The notes: a model not told the origin generated them from the sequence alone. A DNA stretch of 64,000 nucleotides from Oscillatoriaceae cyanobacterium M7585_C2015_266 (GCA_015295835.1 DVEG01000026.1:1-64000), one strand, 5' to 3'. Shown: positions 27,641 through 37,101, numbered from the stretch's first letter. A program made the numbers and translations.

Positions 27641-28334
27641 GTCAAGTAGTTTTTTATGCTTGCGGGTAAAAACTCACCTCAAGCATAAGTTATTTTTACA
27701 TTCCTTACGATATTCCAAACCTGCTTTTGTTTTTAAACTGTTGCCCACATAACACAGCTTTCTTTTAGCTAGGGAACGCGCCAACAAGGTCACTTACTTT
27801 TCCCCTCGAGGGTTTTCCCTCAATCTCTAAAAGCTTTCTATTATGAACAGTCGCTTCTCGGTTAGTTGCCCTCCAGGAATATCGCTTTGCTACTCTCAAA
27901 ATTTAGCCGCTTCAATTCACCAGCAGACGCTGGCTGTTTAATCTGCCTCGAAGCACCCACTTTTCCCTTTAGGAAGATAATCCCTGACTAGATGTTTCCG
28001 CTGCGAGCGCCCCTCAATTCTGGTTTAATTCCTCCCTTGCTTGCGCGGAGTAGACAACAAGCGAAAATGGGCACCGCTAGTAAGCAAACATCTATACAGT
28101 AGCATCTAGAATATCACCTACCCAAATCCCTGAAAAGTACTCGCCTCAAACACTGCCTATCCTTATATATTTATATTGCTTCTTTGGCTTCCTGCTGACA
28201 GACGTCCTTCCCATTAACTGTCCTGCTGCTATCTTAGTTCAAAAGTTGATATAAAGCTAAAGACTTTTTTTCCTAGCAAAGTTCATGTATTATATTAATG
28301 GATAGAAAACCTTTATTCTCTTAGAGACAAGTTC
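27641..28334. other. 694-bp gene-free region with nested inverted repeats
   Basis: No protein gene in either strand. It contains a set of nested complementary segments at 27959-28138, described separately, and a small hairpin CCAGC agac GCTGG near 27920. The right end is the AT-rich leader of the cyAbrB gene. Confidence 0.6.
27959..28138. ncRNA. candidate structured RNA (strand undetermined)
   Basis: Successive complementary pairs close inwards: ACTTTTC (27959) with GAAAAGT (28132); TAGATGTTT (27989-27997) with AAACATCTA (28086-28094); AGCG (28006) with CGCT (28075); CCC (28010) with GGG (28069); GCTTG (28039) with CAAGC (28058). The long, rod-like outline of about 180 nt with a central bulge recalls 6S RNA, but no 6S consensus could be verified. 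It may be a 5' leader structure instead. Confidence 0.3.
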
Positions 28335-28742
28335 ATGAACAAAAAGAAGAAGATTGAACCACTAAAAGGAGAGGAACTTCTCCAGAAAGTAAGAGAGCTA
28401 GGCAACCTAAGCAAAGAAGAGAAAGCCAAAGCCTGCGGCTACTATACGATCACTAAAAATAATGTCGAGCGCGTCAACATGATGAAATTCCTCAATGCCT
28501 TGATTGAGGCAGAGGGGATCGAACTCGATAGTAAGCAAGCAGGCAATGGACGTGGAGGGCGTAGTGCTAGCTATCGAATTAGCGTGCAGTCCAATGGAAA
28601 CTTACTAATTGGCGCTGCTTATACTAAACAGATGGATCTCAAACCAGGAGATGAATTTGAAATCTCTCTGGGGCGCAAGCACATTCACCTGAAACAAATC
28701 GACCGCAACCGAGAATCAGAACTCGAAGAAGAGGTCGCCTAA
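28335..28742 (+). CDS. cyAbrB-type transcriptional regulator
   Basis: 135 residues. The N-terminal cyanobacterial part (GEELLQKVRELGNLSKEEKA, then ACGYYTITKNNVERVNMMKF) precedes a C-terminal AbrB-like swapped-hairpin DNA-binding domain (ISVQSNGNLLIGAAYTKQMD, LKPGDEFEISLGRKHIHLKQ). cyAbrB proteins have this inverted order compared with Bacillus AbrB and control nitrogen and carbon genes, hydrogenase and toxins. The acidic tail ESELEEEVA is visible. Which paralogue (CalA/cyAbrB1 or cyAbrB2) cannot be settled without alignment. It has its own AT-rich leader and no operon partner. Confidence 0.93.
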   Translation: MNKKKKIEPLKGEELLQKVRELGNLSKEEKAKACGYYTITKNNVERVNMMKFLNALIEAEGIELDSKQAGNGRGGRSASYRISVQSNGNLLIGAAYTKQMDLKPGDEFEISLGRKHIHLKQIDRNRESELEEEVA

Positions 28743-29278
28743 GTGGCGCTCAATTCTATATAAATATGAACTCCCAGCTCTGGGTAAATCCCAGCGCTTC
28801 TTATCAGGTAATTGGACAACAGCGAATGATGGCAGTGTAGAAATTTTTAGCCATTGCCATCATTCTAGGGTCTTTAACTTAGCAAGCTCTGGGCTTTATT
28901 TTGCTGGGTTGTAAAATTAATCCGCCGCAGGGGGTTTTATGTGGCCCGTTTTAGCGTTTTCCTGAGGGCGTTTTGAAAGCATTTGAGCGAGCAAAGACAC
29001 AAACATATTCAGCGAATTTTCTTCACCTACAATCCAGATGCCCTTTGTCAGTAGTCTGAGGGGGGAAAAATAGTGCTGGGTTTGTACATTCCTCGAGCAA
29101 TTTGGCTGTATTTCCAAGCCCTAGCTGCTGTTTTTTTTCCCTTTTATACTGTTGCTGCGTAGAGCTCAGAGGAATTGCGCTCACGAAAACAGCAGCCCAG
29201 AAGTTTTTTTGCCTACAATTTTTCGCCCAGATTTTTTTGAGTGATGGCTCGATTCTAGAAAAATTATGGCAATTTTAA
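28743..29278. other. intergenic, no gene seen
   Basis: After cyAbrB a short hairpin CTGGG taaat CCCAG (28780-28794) may end its transcript, but it lacks a T run. The remaining sequence has no frame with coding character; the 66-codon minus-strand frame is not convincing. Confidence 0.5.
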
Positions 29279-29603
29279 TGGGGGCAGAGGGACTTGAACC
29301 CTCACGACCTTTTTAGGGTCAACGGATTTTCATTCTCCCGCAGCTTTCGCTACAGCCAAAGCAGGTTTTTCCCGCTGGCGATCGAGAATTGGACTCTCCC
29401 TTTACCCTCGACTTAACGTTAGGGTAGCTCCCGTCGAGTCTCTGCACCTTCTCAACCAGACAAACTGATTGGGCTTGGCTCAGGATTGCCTTGTCTGTTG
29501 CCAGATTTAGGTTTCCCTGAATTTGAGAGCTTTCACTTGAGGGATTTCTCCTTCAAGGCTCAGTTTTCTAAGTCCGTAGCGTCTACCATTCCGCCACGCC
29601 CCC
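29279..29603 (-). tRNA. trnL-UAA: tRNA-Leu(UAA), interrupted by a group I intron
   Basis: Minus strand. Exon 1 is 29603-29570 (34 nt, GGGGGCGTGGCGGAATGG... to U34 of the anticodon). Exon 2 is 29330-29279 (52 nt). The acceptor stem GGGGGCG pairs with TGCCCCC (one G-U), discriminator A. The spliced product is 86 nt, the right size for a class II leucine tRNA with a long variable arm. Splitting after the first anticodon base is the conserved position in cyanobacteria and plastids. Confidence 0.96.
29331..29569 (-). other. group I intron in tRNA-Leu(UAA)
   Basis: 239 nt. The 5' exon ends in U and the intron ends in G, as group I splicing requires. The P-Q core is visible as GGCAATCCTGAGCCAAGCC and the R-S side as GCAGAGACTCGACGGGAGC. 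It has no internal homing endonuclease. Length is close to the usual small cyanobacterial trnL intron. Confidence 0.95.
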
Positions 29604-29960
29604 AGGGTTGATTTTCTACAGGTGGGTTTGACCTGCGATATTTTTTACATTTCTATTTCACCACAAAACAGTTTTTTTTTGCAACTGGTTGACAAGAAGC
29701 GATCGCCAATGCTATTGGCTTCAATCCAGCGACTTTTTCATTTCACCTTTTGACCTAATCGCAGTAGACTTTATACTTTTAACAGACAAGTTAGTTTCTA
29801 AGCAACCCAAAAAGCTGTAAAATAATGCAAAAGCAAATGCCGACTCAGCTGGCGCGCTTGGGCAGGGCAAAAAACCAGAAGCGCCCCCCGCCTGAAAAAC
29901 GGCGATGGACATCGGTTTGACAACAAAAAGTCTAGTTGTTCTATTTCTCTGATAACAAGT
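29604..29960. other. divergent intergenic region between tRNA-Leu and ndhL
   Basis: 357 bp with no gene. It must contain the promoters of the tRNA (minus) and of ndhL-DUF3007-trpA (plus). AT-rich stretches at 29635-29680 are candidates; no clear -35/-10 pair could be fixed. Confidence 0.5.
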
Positions 29961-30173
29961 ATGTTGGTTGCATTAATTTACCTGATTCTGGGCGGTGCTT
30001 ACCTAGTGATTGTTCCCTTTGCTTTGTATATCTACCTGCAAAAACGCTGGTATGTGGCTGGCTCCTTCGAGCGTTCCTTTATGTACTTTTTAGTGTTCTT
30101 TTTCTTCCCCGGTTTAATGCTCCTCGCCCCATTTCTGAATTTCCGACCCCAGCGACGGCAGTTAGAAATGTAA
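29961..30173 (+). CDS. ndhL: NAD(P)H-quinone oxidoreductase subunit L
   Basis: 70 residues with two transmembrane helices (about 2-25 and 40-60). The sequence [20 protein letters not shown] then [20 protein letters not shown] matches NdhL, a small cyanobacteria/plastid-specific subunit of photosynthetic NDH-1 in the thylakoid membrane, needed for CO2 uptake and cyclic electron flow (formerly ictA). First gene of ndhL-DUF3007-trpA, an order I recall from other cyanobacteria. Confidence 0.93.
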   Translation: MLVALIYLILGGAYLVIVPFALYIYLQKRWYVAGSFERSFMYFLVFFFFPGLMLLAPFLNFRPQRRQLEM

Positions 30174-30291
30174 ATTCATATTTGATAAGTGAGGAAAACT
30201 TCTTGGCAGACAAGTATTAAAGTGATTCAGCTTCACAAAAGTGAAAAGCCAGGAAGCATTTTCTCCGCTTCCCTATTCTTTTTCTACGGCA

Positions 30292-30600
30292 ATGCGACGA
30301 ATTGACATTATTGCAATTGGCCTAGGCATTTTTGCTGGGGGTGGCCTGATCTATCTGCTGTTGCAGGCTCTAGGTCTGAATACACAAGATGCTGGCATCT
30401 GGAGCCAATTTATTTTAGTCTGCGGGTTAATCGGCTGGATACTGAGCTATCTATTCCGCGTCGTGACTCAACAAATGACCTATAACCGACAGTTGCAAGA
30501 TTACCAAGAAGCAGTCTTACAAAAACGCTTGCAAGAATTGACGCCAGAAGAACTAGAAAAGCTACAAGCTGAAATCGAACAGGAAAACAGCCGCAAGTAA
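30292..30600 (+). CDS. DUF3007 family membrane protein
   Basis: 102 residues from the ATG at 30292 (MRRIDIIAIGLGIFAGGGLI), the start typical of this family; a GTG at 30241 would add 17 unrelated residues. Two transmembrane helices (about 5-25 and 38-58) precede a charged coiled helix (YQEAVLQKRLQELTPEELEK) that ends the protein. Restricted to cyanobacteria and plastid-bearing organisms as far as I know. It lies between ndhL and trpA; plant relatives have been linked to NDH function, but for this protein that is inference. Confidence 0.85.
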   Translation: MRRIDIIAIGLGIFAGGGLIYLLLQALGLNTQDAGIWSQFILVCGLIGWILSYLFRVVTQQMTYNRQLQDYQEAVLQKRLQELTPEELEKLQAEIEQENSRK

Positions 30601-30636
30601 TGCTATACAAGTAGAGCTTTTGTGAGCTTTTGAATA

Positions 30637-31431
30637 ATGACCATTTCCCAATGTTTTGAATCCCTGCGTGCCAAACATCAGTGTGCCCTGATTCCATTTA
30701 TTACTGCTGGCGATCCCGATTTGGAAACAACCAAACGCGCCCTACAGGTTTTAGACAATAGCGGTGCCGACTTGATCGAACTCGGGGTTCCCTACTCCGA
30801 TCCACTTGCAGATGGGAAAGTGATTCAAGCTGCAGCTACTCGCGCTCTTGCTAAGGGAATCCGCCTGGAAGGAGTGCTAGAAATGCTGGCAAGTGTAGCA
30901 CCGACGCTGAAATCGCCAATTATTTTATTCACCTACTACAACCCTATTTTGAAGCGGGGAATTGAAAAATTTTTGCAGCAAATAGCGGTGGCAGGGGTGC
31001 AGGGATTGGTGGTGCCAGACTTGCCGCTGGAAGAGGCAGAAATTCTGCTGCAACCAGCAGCAGAGCAAGGAATTGACGTGATTTTACTGGTAGCGCCGAC
31101 AACGCCACCAGCAAGGATGTCCGCGATCGCTCGTAAGTCGCAAGGATTTATCTATCTAGTAAGCGTCACCGGCGTCACCGGAATGCGCGAGCATCTCGCA
31201 GAGCGCGTCAAAGATTTACTCACTCAAATGCGTCACCTTACCGACAAACCAATTGGCGTCGGTTTTGGTATCTCCGAGCCTCAACAAGCTCGTCAGGTAA
31301 AAGAATGGGGTGCTGATGCTGTGATCGTCGGTAGTGCTTTTGTTAAGCGCTTGGCAGACACTACCCCGGCAGCAGGCTTACAAGCGATCAGCCAATTTTG
31401 TACTAGCCTCAAGGAAGCTATGCTGTCTTAA
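30637..31431 (+). CDS. trpA: tryptophan synthase alpha chain
   Basis: 264 residues. TIM-barrel enzyme that cleaves indole-3-glycerol phosphate to indole and glyceraldehyde-3-P. Visible motifs: [20 protein letters not shown], the catalytic Glu in [20 protein letters not shown], catalytic Asp in [11 protein letters not shown], the loop [12 protein letters not shown] and phosphate-binding [15 protein letters not shown] and [12 protein letters not shown]. It is 36 bp after DUF3007. TrpB is elsewhere, as usual in cyanobacteria. Confidence 0.97.
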   Translation: MTISQCFESLRAKHQCALIPFITAGDPDLETTKRALQVLDNSGADLIELGVPYSDPLADGKVIQAAATRALAKGIRLEGVLEMLASVAPTLKSPIILFTYYNPILKRGIEKFLQQIAVAGVQGLVVPDLPLEEAEILLQPAAEQGIDVILLVAPTTPPARMSAIARKSQGFIYLVSVTGVTGMREHLAERVKDLLTQMRHLTDKPIGVGFGISEPQQARQVKEWGADAVIVGSAFVKRLADTTPAAGLQAISQFCTSLKEAMLS

Positions 31432-31812
31432 TTTTGTCTTAATTTGCGATCACCCTGCTCTACCAGTGCACCCTTACCAGTAGACAAATCGGAAAAATCC
31501 TTTGTCTACTGGGCAATGCCAGTCTCTAAAACCAAAAAGTTATGAATTCATAACAGAAACATTAGTCTACTTCTCTAAGCAGCTATAATATATTTTCTGC
31601 TGAAATTACTTGTATAAATTAGCGTCTTTCTAGGCCAGACATTAGCAATTATTTCCTGTTTGCTTGCTGGCAGCCCCATCCGACTTTTAAATAAAATTAT
31701 CAATATTTTGGAAAGAATTTATAATCTGCTTATAATCTTTATAGGAATCTTTGTATTCCTAATTTGGTTCTTATAGAACCTTAAAAAAACTCTGTAGTCA
31801 AAGTTTTTAATC
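31432..31812. other. long leader region upstream of rpaA
   Basis: 381 bp without a gene. It contains a perfect 12-bp inverted repeat CCAGTAGACAAA/TTTGTCTACTGG (31477-31488 and 31501-31512) that may end trpA transcription although no T run follows. The last 120 bp are strongly AT-rich with repeated ATAATCT/TTATAATCTTTATA motifs. Confidence 0.55.
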
Positions 31813-32583
31813 ATGCCTCGCATACTTGTCATAGACGACGACCCTGCAATATCCGAACTCGTAGCCGTCAACTTAGAAATGGCTGGATACGAAGTCAGCC
31901 AAGCCGAAGACGGCATCAAAGGTCAGGCACTGGCTCTGCAATTGATGCCAGATCTGATCATGCTCGATCTGATGCTGCCAAGAGTAGACGGCTTCACCGT
32001 CTGCCAGCGCCTGCGTAGGGACGAGCGTACCGCAGATATTCCCGTTTTAATGCTAACGGCTTTAGGTCAAACTCAAGATAAAGTAGAAGGCTTCAACGCC
32101 GGCGCGGATGATTACCTCACTAAGCCTTTTGAGGTAGAAGAAATGCTGGCGCGGGTAAGAGCCTTGCTGCGACGCACCGATCGCATCCCTCAAGCAGCTA
32201 AACATGCTGAAATCCTCAACTATGGCCCTCTAACCCTCGTCCCAGAACGGTTTGAAGCTATCTGGTTTGACCAAACCGTCAAACTCACTCACTTAGAATT
32301 CGAGTTACTGCATTGCTTATTACAACGGCATGGTCAAACGGTTTCCCCCAGCGAAATACTCAAAGAAGTATGGGGATACGATCCCGATGACGACATCGAA
32401 ACGATTCGGGTACACATAAGACACCTGCGCACAAAACTCGAACCTGATCCCCGCCACCCTCGTTACATCAAAACAGTCTACGGTGCTGGCTATTGTTTGG
32501 AGTTGCCCAGCACCGGTCCAGTTTCAGAACCAACAGAAACCACAGGTTTGCCTGAGTTGGAAACCAATTCCCTCAAAGAGTGA
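31813..32583 (+). CDS. rpaA: response regulator RpaA, circadian output regulator
   Basis: 256 residues. The receiver domain (1-120) has DDDP acidic residues, the phospho-acceptor Asp in [14 protein letters not shown] and Lys in [13 protein letters not shown]. The OmpR-type winged helix (about 135-235) includes [20 protein letters not shown] and [20 protein letters not shown]. The sequence [20 protein letters not shown] and [20 protein letters not shown] fit RpaA rather than RpaB. Phosphorylated by SasA when bound to KaiC, RpaA drives dusk genes. The C-terminal tail after LELP is low-complexity. SasA is not in this window; kaiABC is. Confidence 0.93.
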   Translation: MPRILVIDDDPAISELVAVNLEMAGYEVSQAEDGIKGQALALQLMPDLIMLDLMLPRVDGFTVCQRLRRDERTADIPVLMLTALGQTQDKVEGFNAGADDYLTKPFEVEEMLARVRALLRRTDRIPQAAKHAEILNYGPLTLVPERFEAIWFDQTVKLTHLEFELLHCLLQRHGQTVSPSEILKEVWGYDPDDDIETIRVHIRHLRTKLEPDPRHPRYIKTVYGAGYCLELPSTGPVSEPTETTGLPELETNSLKE

Positions 32584-32591
32584 CCTTTTTT

Positions 32592-32641
32592 GCCCTCAAA
32601 TAGATAATTCTAACCTCTGAGGGCAGGCTAAACCTGCCCTC
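32592..32641 (+). terminator. alternative hairpins after rpaA
   Basis: GAGGGCAGG ctaaa CCTGCCCTC (32619-32641) is a perfect 9-bp stem. A competing stem TGCCCTCA/TGAGGGCA pairs 32591-32598 with 32618-32625. No T run follows, so this may be a processing or mixed terminator. Confidence 0.55.
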
Positions 32642-32764
32642 CTTCAGCTTTGGTAATTGAATTGGCGCTGGCGCCGCCTGCGCAATCATCTCCTTCCTCA
32701 ACTTTTTACTTGTTTCTGGTACAACCCCAGTAAGGATATGCCTACGACCTTTTTGAAAAATAAC

Positions 32765-32808
32765 TAAAAAAAATAAAGCTGCGCGCTAGTTTATTGCCGG
32801 CACGCAGC
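32765..32808 (-). terminator. intrinsic terminator of chlP
   Basis: On the minus strand GCTGCGTGC pairs with GCGCGCAGC (one G-T) around a 13-base loop, followed by TTTATTTTTTTT. It is about 45 bp past the chlP stop. Confidence 0.85.
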
Positions 32809-32850
32809 AAGCTAAAAGCATCGATAGCGATCGCATCTAAGTGCGAAAAA

Positions 32851-34071
32851 TTAGGGTGCTAGAGCATGACCCCGCAGCAAACTGCCAATAGTCTTAGCTG
32901 TAATTTTTAATTGCACAAGAGGATTAGCAGGCACAACAGTCTTATAAAGATAGCTGTCGAATGTTAGACGTTGCACATCTCGATCAGCGCACATTTCCAC
33001 AAACGCTTCCCGGGTAGCGTCGGAACGGTAAAAAATAGTTTGCAGGATGTCGAGTACTTTGTAGGTAAGCCCATACTTCTTATCCCAGCGCTTTAGGTAA
33101 ATCTTAAGTTCCTCCTCGGTGGGAATACGCTTACCCCCGTTAGAAACCTCGACAATCGTTTCCGCGCACATCCGCCCTGACTTAGCAGCAAAGTAAATGC
33201 CTTCTCCAGAAGATTTAGTAACATAGCCAGCAGCGTCTCCGACAAGGGCCACACGACCGACAACGCGACGGGGGCGGGGATGTTCGGGGATGGGATGGGC
33301 TTCAATTTTGATAATTTTGCCACCTTCCAGCTTACGAGCAGCGCGAGCACGAATGCCGGCTTGCAAGTCTTTAATTTTAGCCTTATTCACCTTCATTGTG
33401 CCCGTACCGACGGCTACGTGATCGTATTTGGGAAAAATCCAAGCGTAGAAGTCGGGGGAGACGTCATTACCAACATACATTTCGGCCCGGTCTTCGTAAA
33501 AGGCCATTTTATCTTCGGGAAGACGAATCCGCTCTTGAAAGGCGATCGCATAGTTGTAATCGCCAGCATTTATATCCTTAGCGATACGGGAGTTGGCACC
33601 GTCTGCCCCAATCACCACATCTACTTTTAGAGTTTTACTCACTCCTTCCACACTGCCGTTCGAGTGATCGGCATAGTGGATGGTGTAGGGTTCAGTAGAG
33701 TTGGTGGGGATTTCCAGCTTATGTACCGTACCGTTAATCAAAGTAGCTCCCAACTTCGAGGCGCGTTCGCGCAGGAAGCCATCAAGTATTTCCCGACGGC
33801 ACATGCCGATATATTCTTCTTCCTTATCTAATTTGATATCGACCTCAATATTAGAGGGCGAGATCATTTTCATTTGTCTCACCCGGCGGTCAATTATCTG
33901 CGGCGGTAGCTCAAACTCGCTCACCATACACAGAGGGATTGCTCCCCCACAGGGCTTGGCATTGTCTAGCTTGCGCTCGAATAGAAAAGTTTCGATACCC
34001 GCTTTTGCGAGGGTTTCAGCGGCAGACGAGCCAGCCGGCCCTGACCCAACAACAGCAACCCTTAGTGCCAA
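32851..34071 (-). CDS. chlP: geranylgeranyl reductase ChlP
   Basis: 406 residues from a TTG start at 34071. GGGAGA lies 6 bases upstream and the product then begins (M)ALRVAVVGSGPAGSSAAETL, the normal ChlP N-terminus. The upstream in-frame start at 34098 would add nine unrelated residues. The FAD-binding Rossmann motif GSGPAGSSAAE is at the N-terminus, with CGGAIPLCMVSEFELPP, DVVIGADGANSRIAKDI and VGRVALVGDAAGYVTKSSGE further on. ChlP reduces geranylgeranyl chains to phytyl for chlorophyll, tocopherol and phylloquinone. Convergent with rpaA and divergent from cysA. Confidence 0.96.
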   Translation of the reverse strand: MALRVAVVGSGPAGSSAAETLAKAGIETFLFERKLDNAKPCGGAIPLCMVSEFELPPQIIDRRVRQMKMISPSNIEVDIKLDKEEEYIGMCRREILDGFLRERASKLGATLINGTVHKLEIPTNSTEPYTIHYADHSNGSVEGVSKTLKVDVVIGADGANSRIAKDINAGDYNYAIAFQERIRLPEDKMAFYEDRAEMYVGNDVSPDFYAWIFPKYDHVAVGTGTMKVNKAKIKDLQAGIRARAARKLEGGKIIKIEAHPIPEHPRPRRVVGRVALVGDAAGYVTKSSGEGIYFAAKSGRMCAETIVEVSNGGKRIPTEEELKIYLKRWDKKYGLTYKVLDILQTIFYRSDATREAFVEMCADRDVQRLTFDSYLYKTVVPANPLVQLKITAKTIGSLLRGHALAP

Positions 34072-34377
34072 AGCTTTTCTCCCAAAGTACTGTAACAACC
34101 TGTGATAGTATCACGGACGCTTGCGCCACTTACCCATACTGCCCCTGAATTCCCCAATTTGCAACATAGATTAACAATTTCTGTTAACAAAAATTTACAC
34201 TTTTATAGCTTGATCAAATTGCACTCTCTTTTATGGTAATATAAAATACTAAAAGTATATCGATGAACCGGAGATTGTTTTTAAAAGAGAGTGTAACAGT
34301 CTGTGGCTTTGGAAGGCTTGGCCAATGACCGCTGACTGGACTTAAAATTAAATTAATATTGGCCAGAGGTAATTGTA
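34072..34377. other. divergent intergenic region, chlP / cysA-like
   Basis: 306 bp, no gene. It contains a 17-bp dyad TTAACA-atttc-TGTTAA at 34171-34187 and AT-rich sequence to its right (ATATAAAATACTAAAAGTATAT near 34241-34262, shortened here). Both divergent promoters should lie here. Confidence 0.5.
34171..34187. promoter_or_regulatory. possible operator dyad
   Basis: TTAACA atttc TGTTAA is a perfect 6-5-6 palindrome 100 bp from chlP and about 190 bp from the ATPase gene. It matches no binding site I can name; it may be chance in AT-rich DNA. Confidence 0.25.
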
Positions 34378-35394
34378 GTGGGTATTGTCGTTGAAAACGT
34401 AACTAAGCAATTTGGAAATTTCATAGCCGTCGATAAAGTCAGTCTGGAGATAAAATCCGGCTCGCTAGTGGCCTTATTAGGGCCGTCCGGCTCCGGCAAG
34501 TCTACCCTGCTGCGACTTATTGCTGGTTTGGAAATACCAGATAGCGGCAAAATCTGGCTTACTGGACAAGATGCTACCTACCAAAGGGTGCAAGACCGAA
34601 ATATCGGTTTCGTGTTCCAACACTACGCGTTGTTCAAACATCTAACTGTCCGCAAAAATATCGCCTTTGGATTGGAAATTCGCAAAGTACCACCCAAACG
34701 CATAAAAGCACGGGTGGAAGAATTACTCGAACTTGTGCAACTAAAAGGCTTGGGCGATCGCTACCCATCCCAACTCTCCGGCGGACAACGGCAACGCGTC
34801 GCCCTCGCCCGCGCCCTCGCCGTCGAACCCAAAGTCTTGCTCCTCGACGAACCCTTTGGAGCCTTAGACGCTAAAGTCCGCAAAGACCTTAGAGATTGGC
34901 TACGCCGCTTGCACGACGAAGTTCACGTCACCACAGTCTTTGTGACTCACGATCAAGAAGAAGCAATGGAAGTCGCTGACGAAATTGTGATCATGAACAA
35001 AGGTCGCGTTGAACAAATCGGCAAACCCTCAGAAATTTACGATCACCCAGCAACCCCCTTTGTAATGAGTTTCATTGGTCCGGTAAATGTTCTGCCTAGC
35101 ACCTCACGGATTTTCCAAGATAATGGCTTTGATTCTACCCAGCCTTCTATTTTCCTTCGCCCTCACGATGTCGTTATCCAAACTACGCCTAATGGCACTA
35201 CTGTGCCGGCACGTGTCAGTCGCTTGATTCACCTAGGCTGGGAAATTCAAGCAGAATTAATTTTAGATGATGGTCAAGTCTTGAAGGCGTATCTGCCTCG
35301 CGAACGTTTTGATGAACTCAAGATCGAGCCTCAGCAGCGGGTTTATGTTAAACCTAAAGAAGCAAAATCTTTTCCTCTGCACTATTCTATTTAA
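34378..35394 (+). CDS. cysA: ABC transporter ATP-binding protein, sulfate CysA type
   Basis: 338 residues, GTG start with GAGGT about 8 bases upstream. Walker [10 protein letters not shown] (residues 37-45), Q-loop VFQHYALF, signature [15 protein letters not shown], Walker [13 protein letters not shown] and switch His in [17 protein letters not shown]. The C-terminal TOBE-like domain (about 240-335) reads [13 protein letters not shown]. This arrangement is typical of the CysA sulfate/thiosulfate ATPase. No CysT, CysW or SbpA is adjacent; a peptide-type uptake operon follows instead. It may serve a sulfate permease encoded elsewhere. Confidence 0.85.
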   Translation: MGIVVENVTKQFGNFIAVDKVSLEIKSGSLVALLGPSGSGKSTLLRLIAGLEIPDSGKIWLTGQDATYQRVQDRNIGFVFQHYALFKHLTVRKNIAFGLEIRKVPPKRIKARVEELLELVQLKGLGDRYPSQLSGGQRQRVALARALAVEPKVLLLDEPFGALDAKVRKDLRDWLRRLHDEVHVTTVFVTHDQEEAMEVADEIVIMNKGRVEQIGKPSEIYDHPATPFVMSFIGPVNVLPSTSRIFQDNGFDSTQPSIFLRPHDVVIQTTPNGTTVPARVSRLIHLGWEIQAELILDDGQVLKAYLPRERFDELKIEPQQRVYVKPKEAKSFPLHYSI

Positions 35395-35447
35395 AAATTT
35401 ATTGTTTATTGGAACGGGGGATTATTTAACGCCAAGAGTAATAGAAA

Positions 35448-37079
35448 ATGAAGGAGGGATGCTTATCTTTCAAACAGTGGCAGCGGTTGGCAAAATTCCT
35501 GTGTTTGCTTTTTGTTTGCTGTTTTGTTGTTATAAGTTGCGGTCAGCTTCAACCTTTGCAAACACCTAAAACTAAGGGTGATCGCATCACTATCGGTACG
35601 ACTTTAAAACCTAGAACTCTCGATCCTGCTGATGCTTATGAACTGGCTTCCCTGGGTATTACCTACAATCTCAGCGATCGCCTCTACGTCTACGAACCAA
35701 ACAAACCTGTACTCAAACCACAGCTTGCAACCGCTTTGCCAAAAGTATCTCAAGATGGTTTAACTTACACTATCCCTCTACGAAAGGGAGTCTTTTTCCA
35801 CGATGGCACTCCCTTCAATGCTGAAGCGATGGTCTTTTCTTTACGCCGCTTTATGGAAAACGGAGGCAAGCCATCTTTTTTATTGTCAGATATTGTTCAA
35901 TCTGTTAAAGTAACCGGCGAATACGAATTGACAATTCAATTGAAAAAACCTTTTGCCGCATTTCCTGCACTGTTAGCTTTTGCTGGAGTTTGTCCGGTTT
36001 CGCCCAAAGTCTATGAAATAGGAACGGGAAAGTTCAAACCCGATACTTTTGTGGGAACTGGCCCTTATAAATTGGTTAAGTTTAGCAGCGATACGGTTCG
36101 ACTGGATGTGTTTGAGCAATACTGGGGGGAAAAACCAGTTAATAAAGGTATCGATATTCAAATTTTGACAAGTTCCGCTAATTTGTACAATTCCCTGCGC
36201 TCAGGCGCTGTGGATGTAGCCTACTTGAGCCTCGATCCTGATCAGATTCGCAGTTTAAAAGAAGAATCACCAAAGAGTGGCATTCAGGTTGTGGAAACCC
36301 AGGGAAATGTGGTGACTCTATGGGTACTCAATGTTAAGAGCAAACCCCTCGATAATCCGAAAGTGCGACAAGCGATCGCAGCTCTAGTTGATCGCAATTT
36401 ACTGACAAAACGGGCGCTACAGGGACAAGCCCAACCCCTCTATAGTTTAGTGCCACCATCTTTTGACGTCTACAAGCCGGCTTATAAAGAAATTTATGGG
36501 GATGGAAACTCGGCAAAGGCAAAAACGCTCTTGCAGCAAGCAGGTTATTCGCCAACTAATCCAGCCAAAATACAAATATGGTATCCATCAAGTTCGCCCA
36601 CAAGGGCGCTGGTGGCACAAACCCTAAAAGCCCTCGCTGAGCAACAATTAGGTGGAGCACTGCAATTTGAAGTCAACAGTGTAGAAGCTGCTACTGCTTA
36701 TAAACAAATTCCCAAGGGAGTTTATCCTACGTTTTTAATGGATTGGTATCCCGACTTTCTCGATCCCGATAACTATGTTCAGCCATTTCTGGAATGTGTT
36801 AAAGGCTCGCCAGCAGGCTGCGAGCGCGGCGGCAGTCAAGCCTTAGGATCTTTTTACTGGAATGAAGGCGTCAATTCGGCTATCGCTCGCCAACGAAAGG
36901 AGCAAAACCCCCAAATTCGCAAAGCTATTTTTGCCGAAATTCAAGAACAAGCAGCTCGCGATGTTCCTTATGTCCCTTTGTATCAGTATAAAGACTATGC
37001 TTTTGCAGCTAAAGATATCTCTGGTGTTAATATCGAACCTACCCAGTTTTTGACTTTTCCTACACTCCGGAAATCGTGA
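35448..37079 (+). CDS. ABC transporter substrate-binding lipoprotein (SBP family 5), copy 1
   Basis: 543 residues. The lipoprotein signal ends in the lipobox VISC at about residue 31. The mature part is a family 5 (peptide/nickel/dipeptide) binding protein: ITIGTTLKPRTLDPADAYEL, QDGLTYTIPLRKGVFFHDGT, FNAEAMVFSLRRF and FVGTGPYKLVKF. It captures oligopeptides or similar ligands in the periplasm for a DppB/C-type permease. It is followed 22 bp later by a second, clearly homologous copy. Ligand cannot be deduced. Confidence 0.92.
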   Translation: MKEGCLSFKQWQRLAKFLCLLFVCCFVVISCGQLQPLQTPKTKGDRITIGTTLKPRTLDPADAYELASLGITYNLSDRLYVYEPNKPVLKPQLATALPKVSQDGLTYTIPLRKGVFFHDGTPFNAEAMVFSLRRFMENGGKPSFLLSDIVQSVKVTGEYELTIQLKKPFAAFPALLAFAGVCPVSPKVYEIGTGKFKPDTFVGTGPYKLVKFSSDTVRLDVFEQYWGEKPVNKGIDIQILTSSANLYNSLRSGAVDVAYLSLDPDQIRSLKEESPKSGIQVVETQGNVVTLWVLNVKSKPLDNPKVRQAIAALVDRNLLTKRALQGQAQPLYSLVPPSFDVYKPAYKEIYGDGNSAKAKTLLQQAGYSPTNPAKIQIWYPSSSPTRALVAQTLKALAEQQLGGALQFEVNSVEAATAYKQIPKGVYPTFLMDWYPDFLDPDNYVQPFLECVKGSPAGCERGGSQALGSFYWNEGVNSAIARQRKEQNPQIRKAIFAEIQEQAARDVPYVPLYQYKDYAFAAKDISGVNIEPTQFLTFPTLRKS

Positions 37080-37101
37080 GGCAGAAGTAGGAAACACATT
37101 T

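Noticed and set aside
27641-28334. RNase P RNA or tmRNA in the region before cyAbrB
   Set aside because: I searched both strands for the conserved RNase P core (GAGGAAAGTCCGGGC-like) and the tmRNA start pattern and saw neither.
28917-29117. 66-codon minus-strand frame near the tRNA-Leu gene
   Set aside because: Weak coding character and no homology-like motif; region otherwise gene-free.
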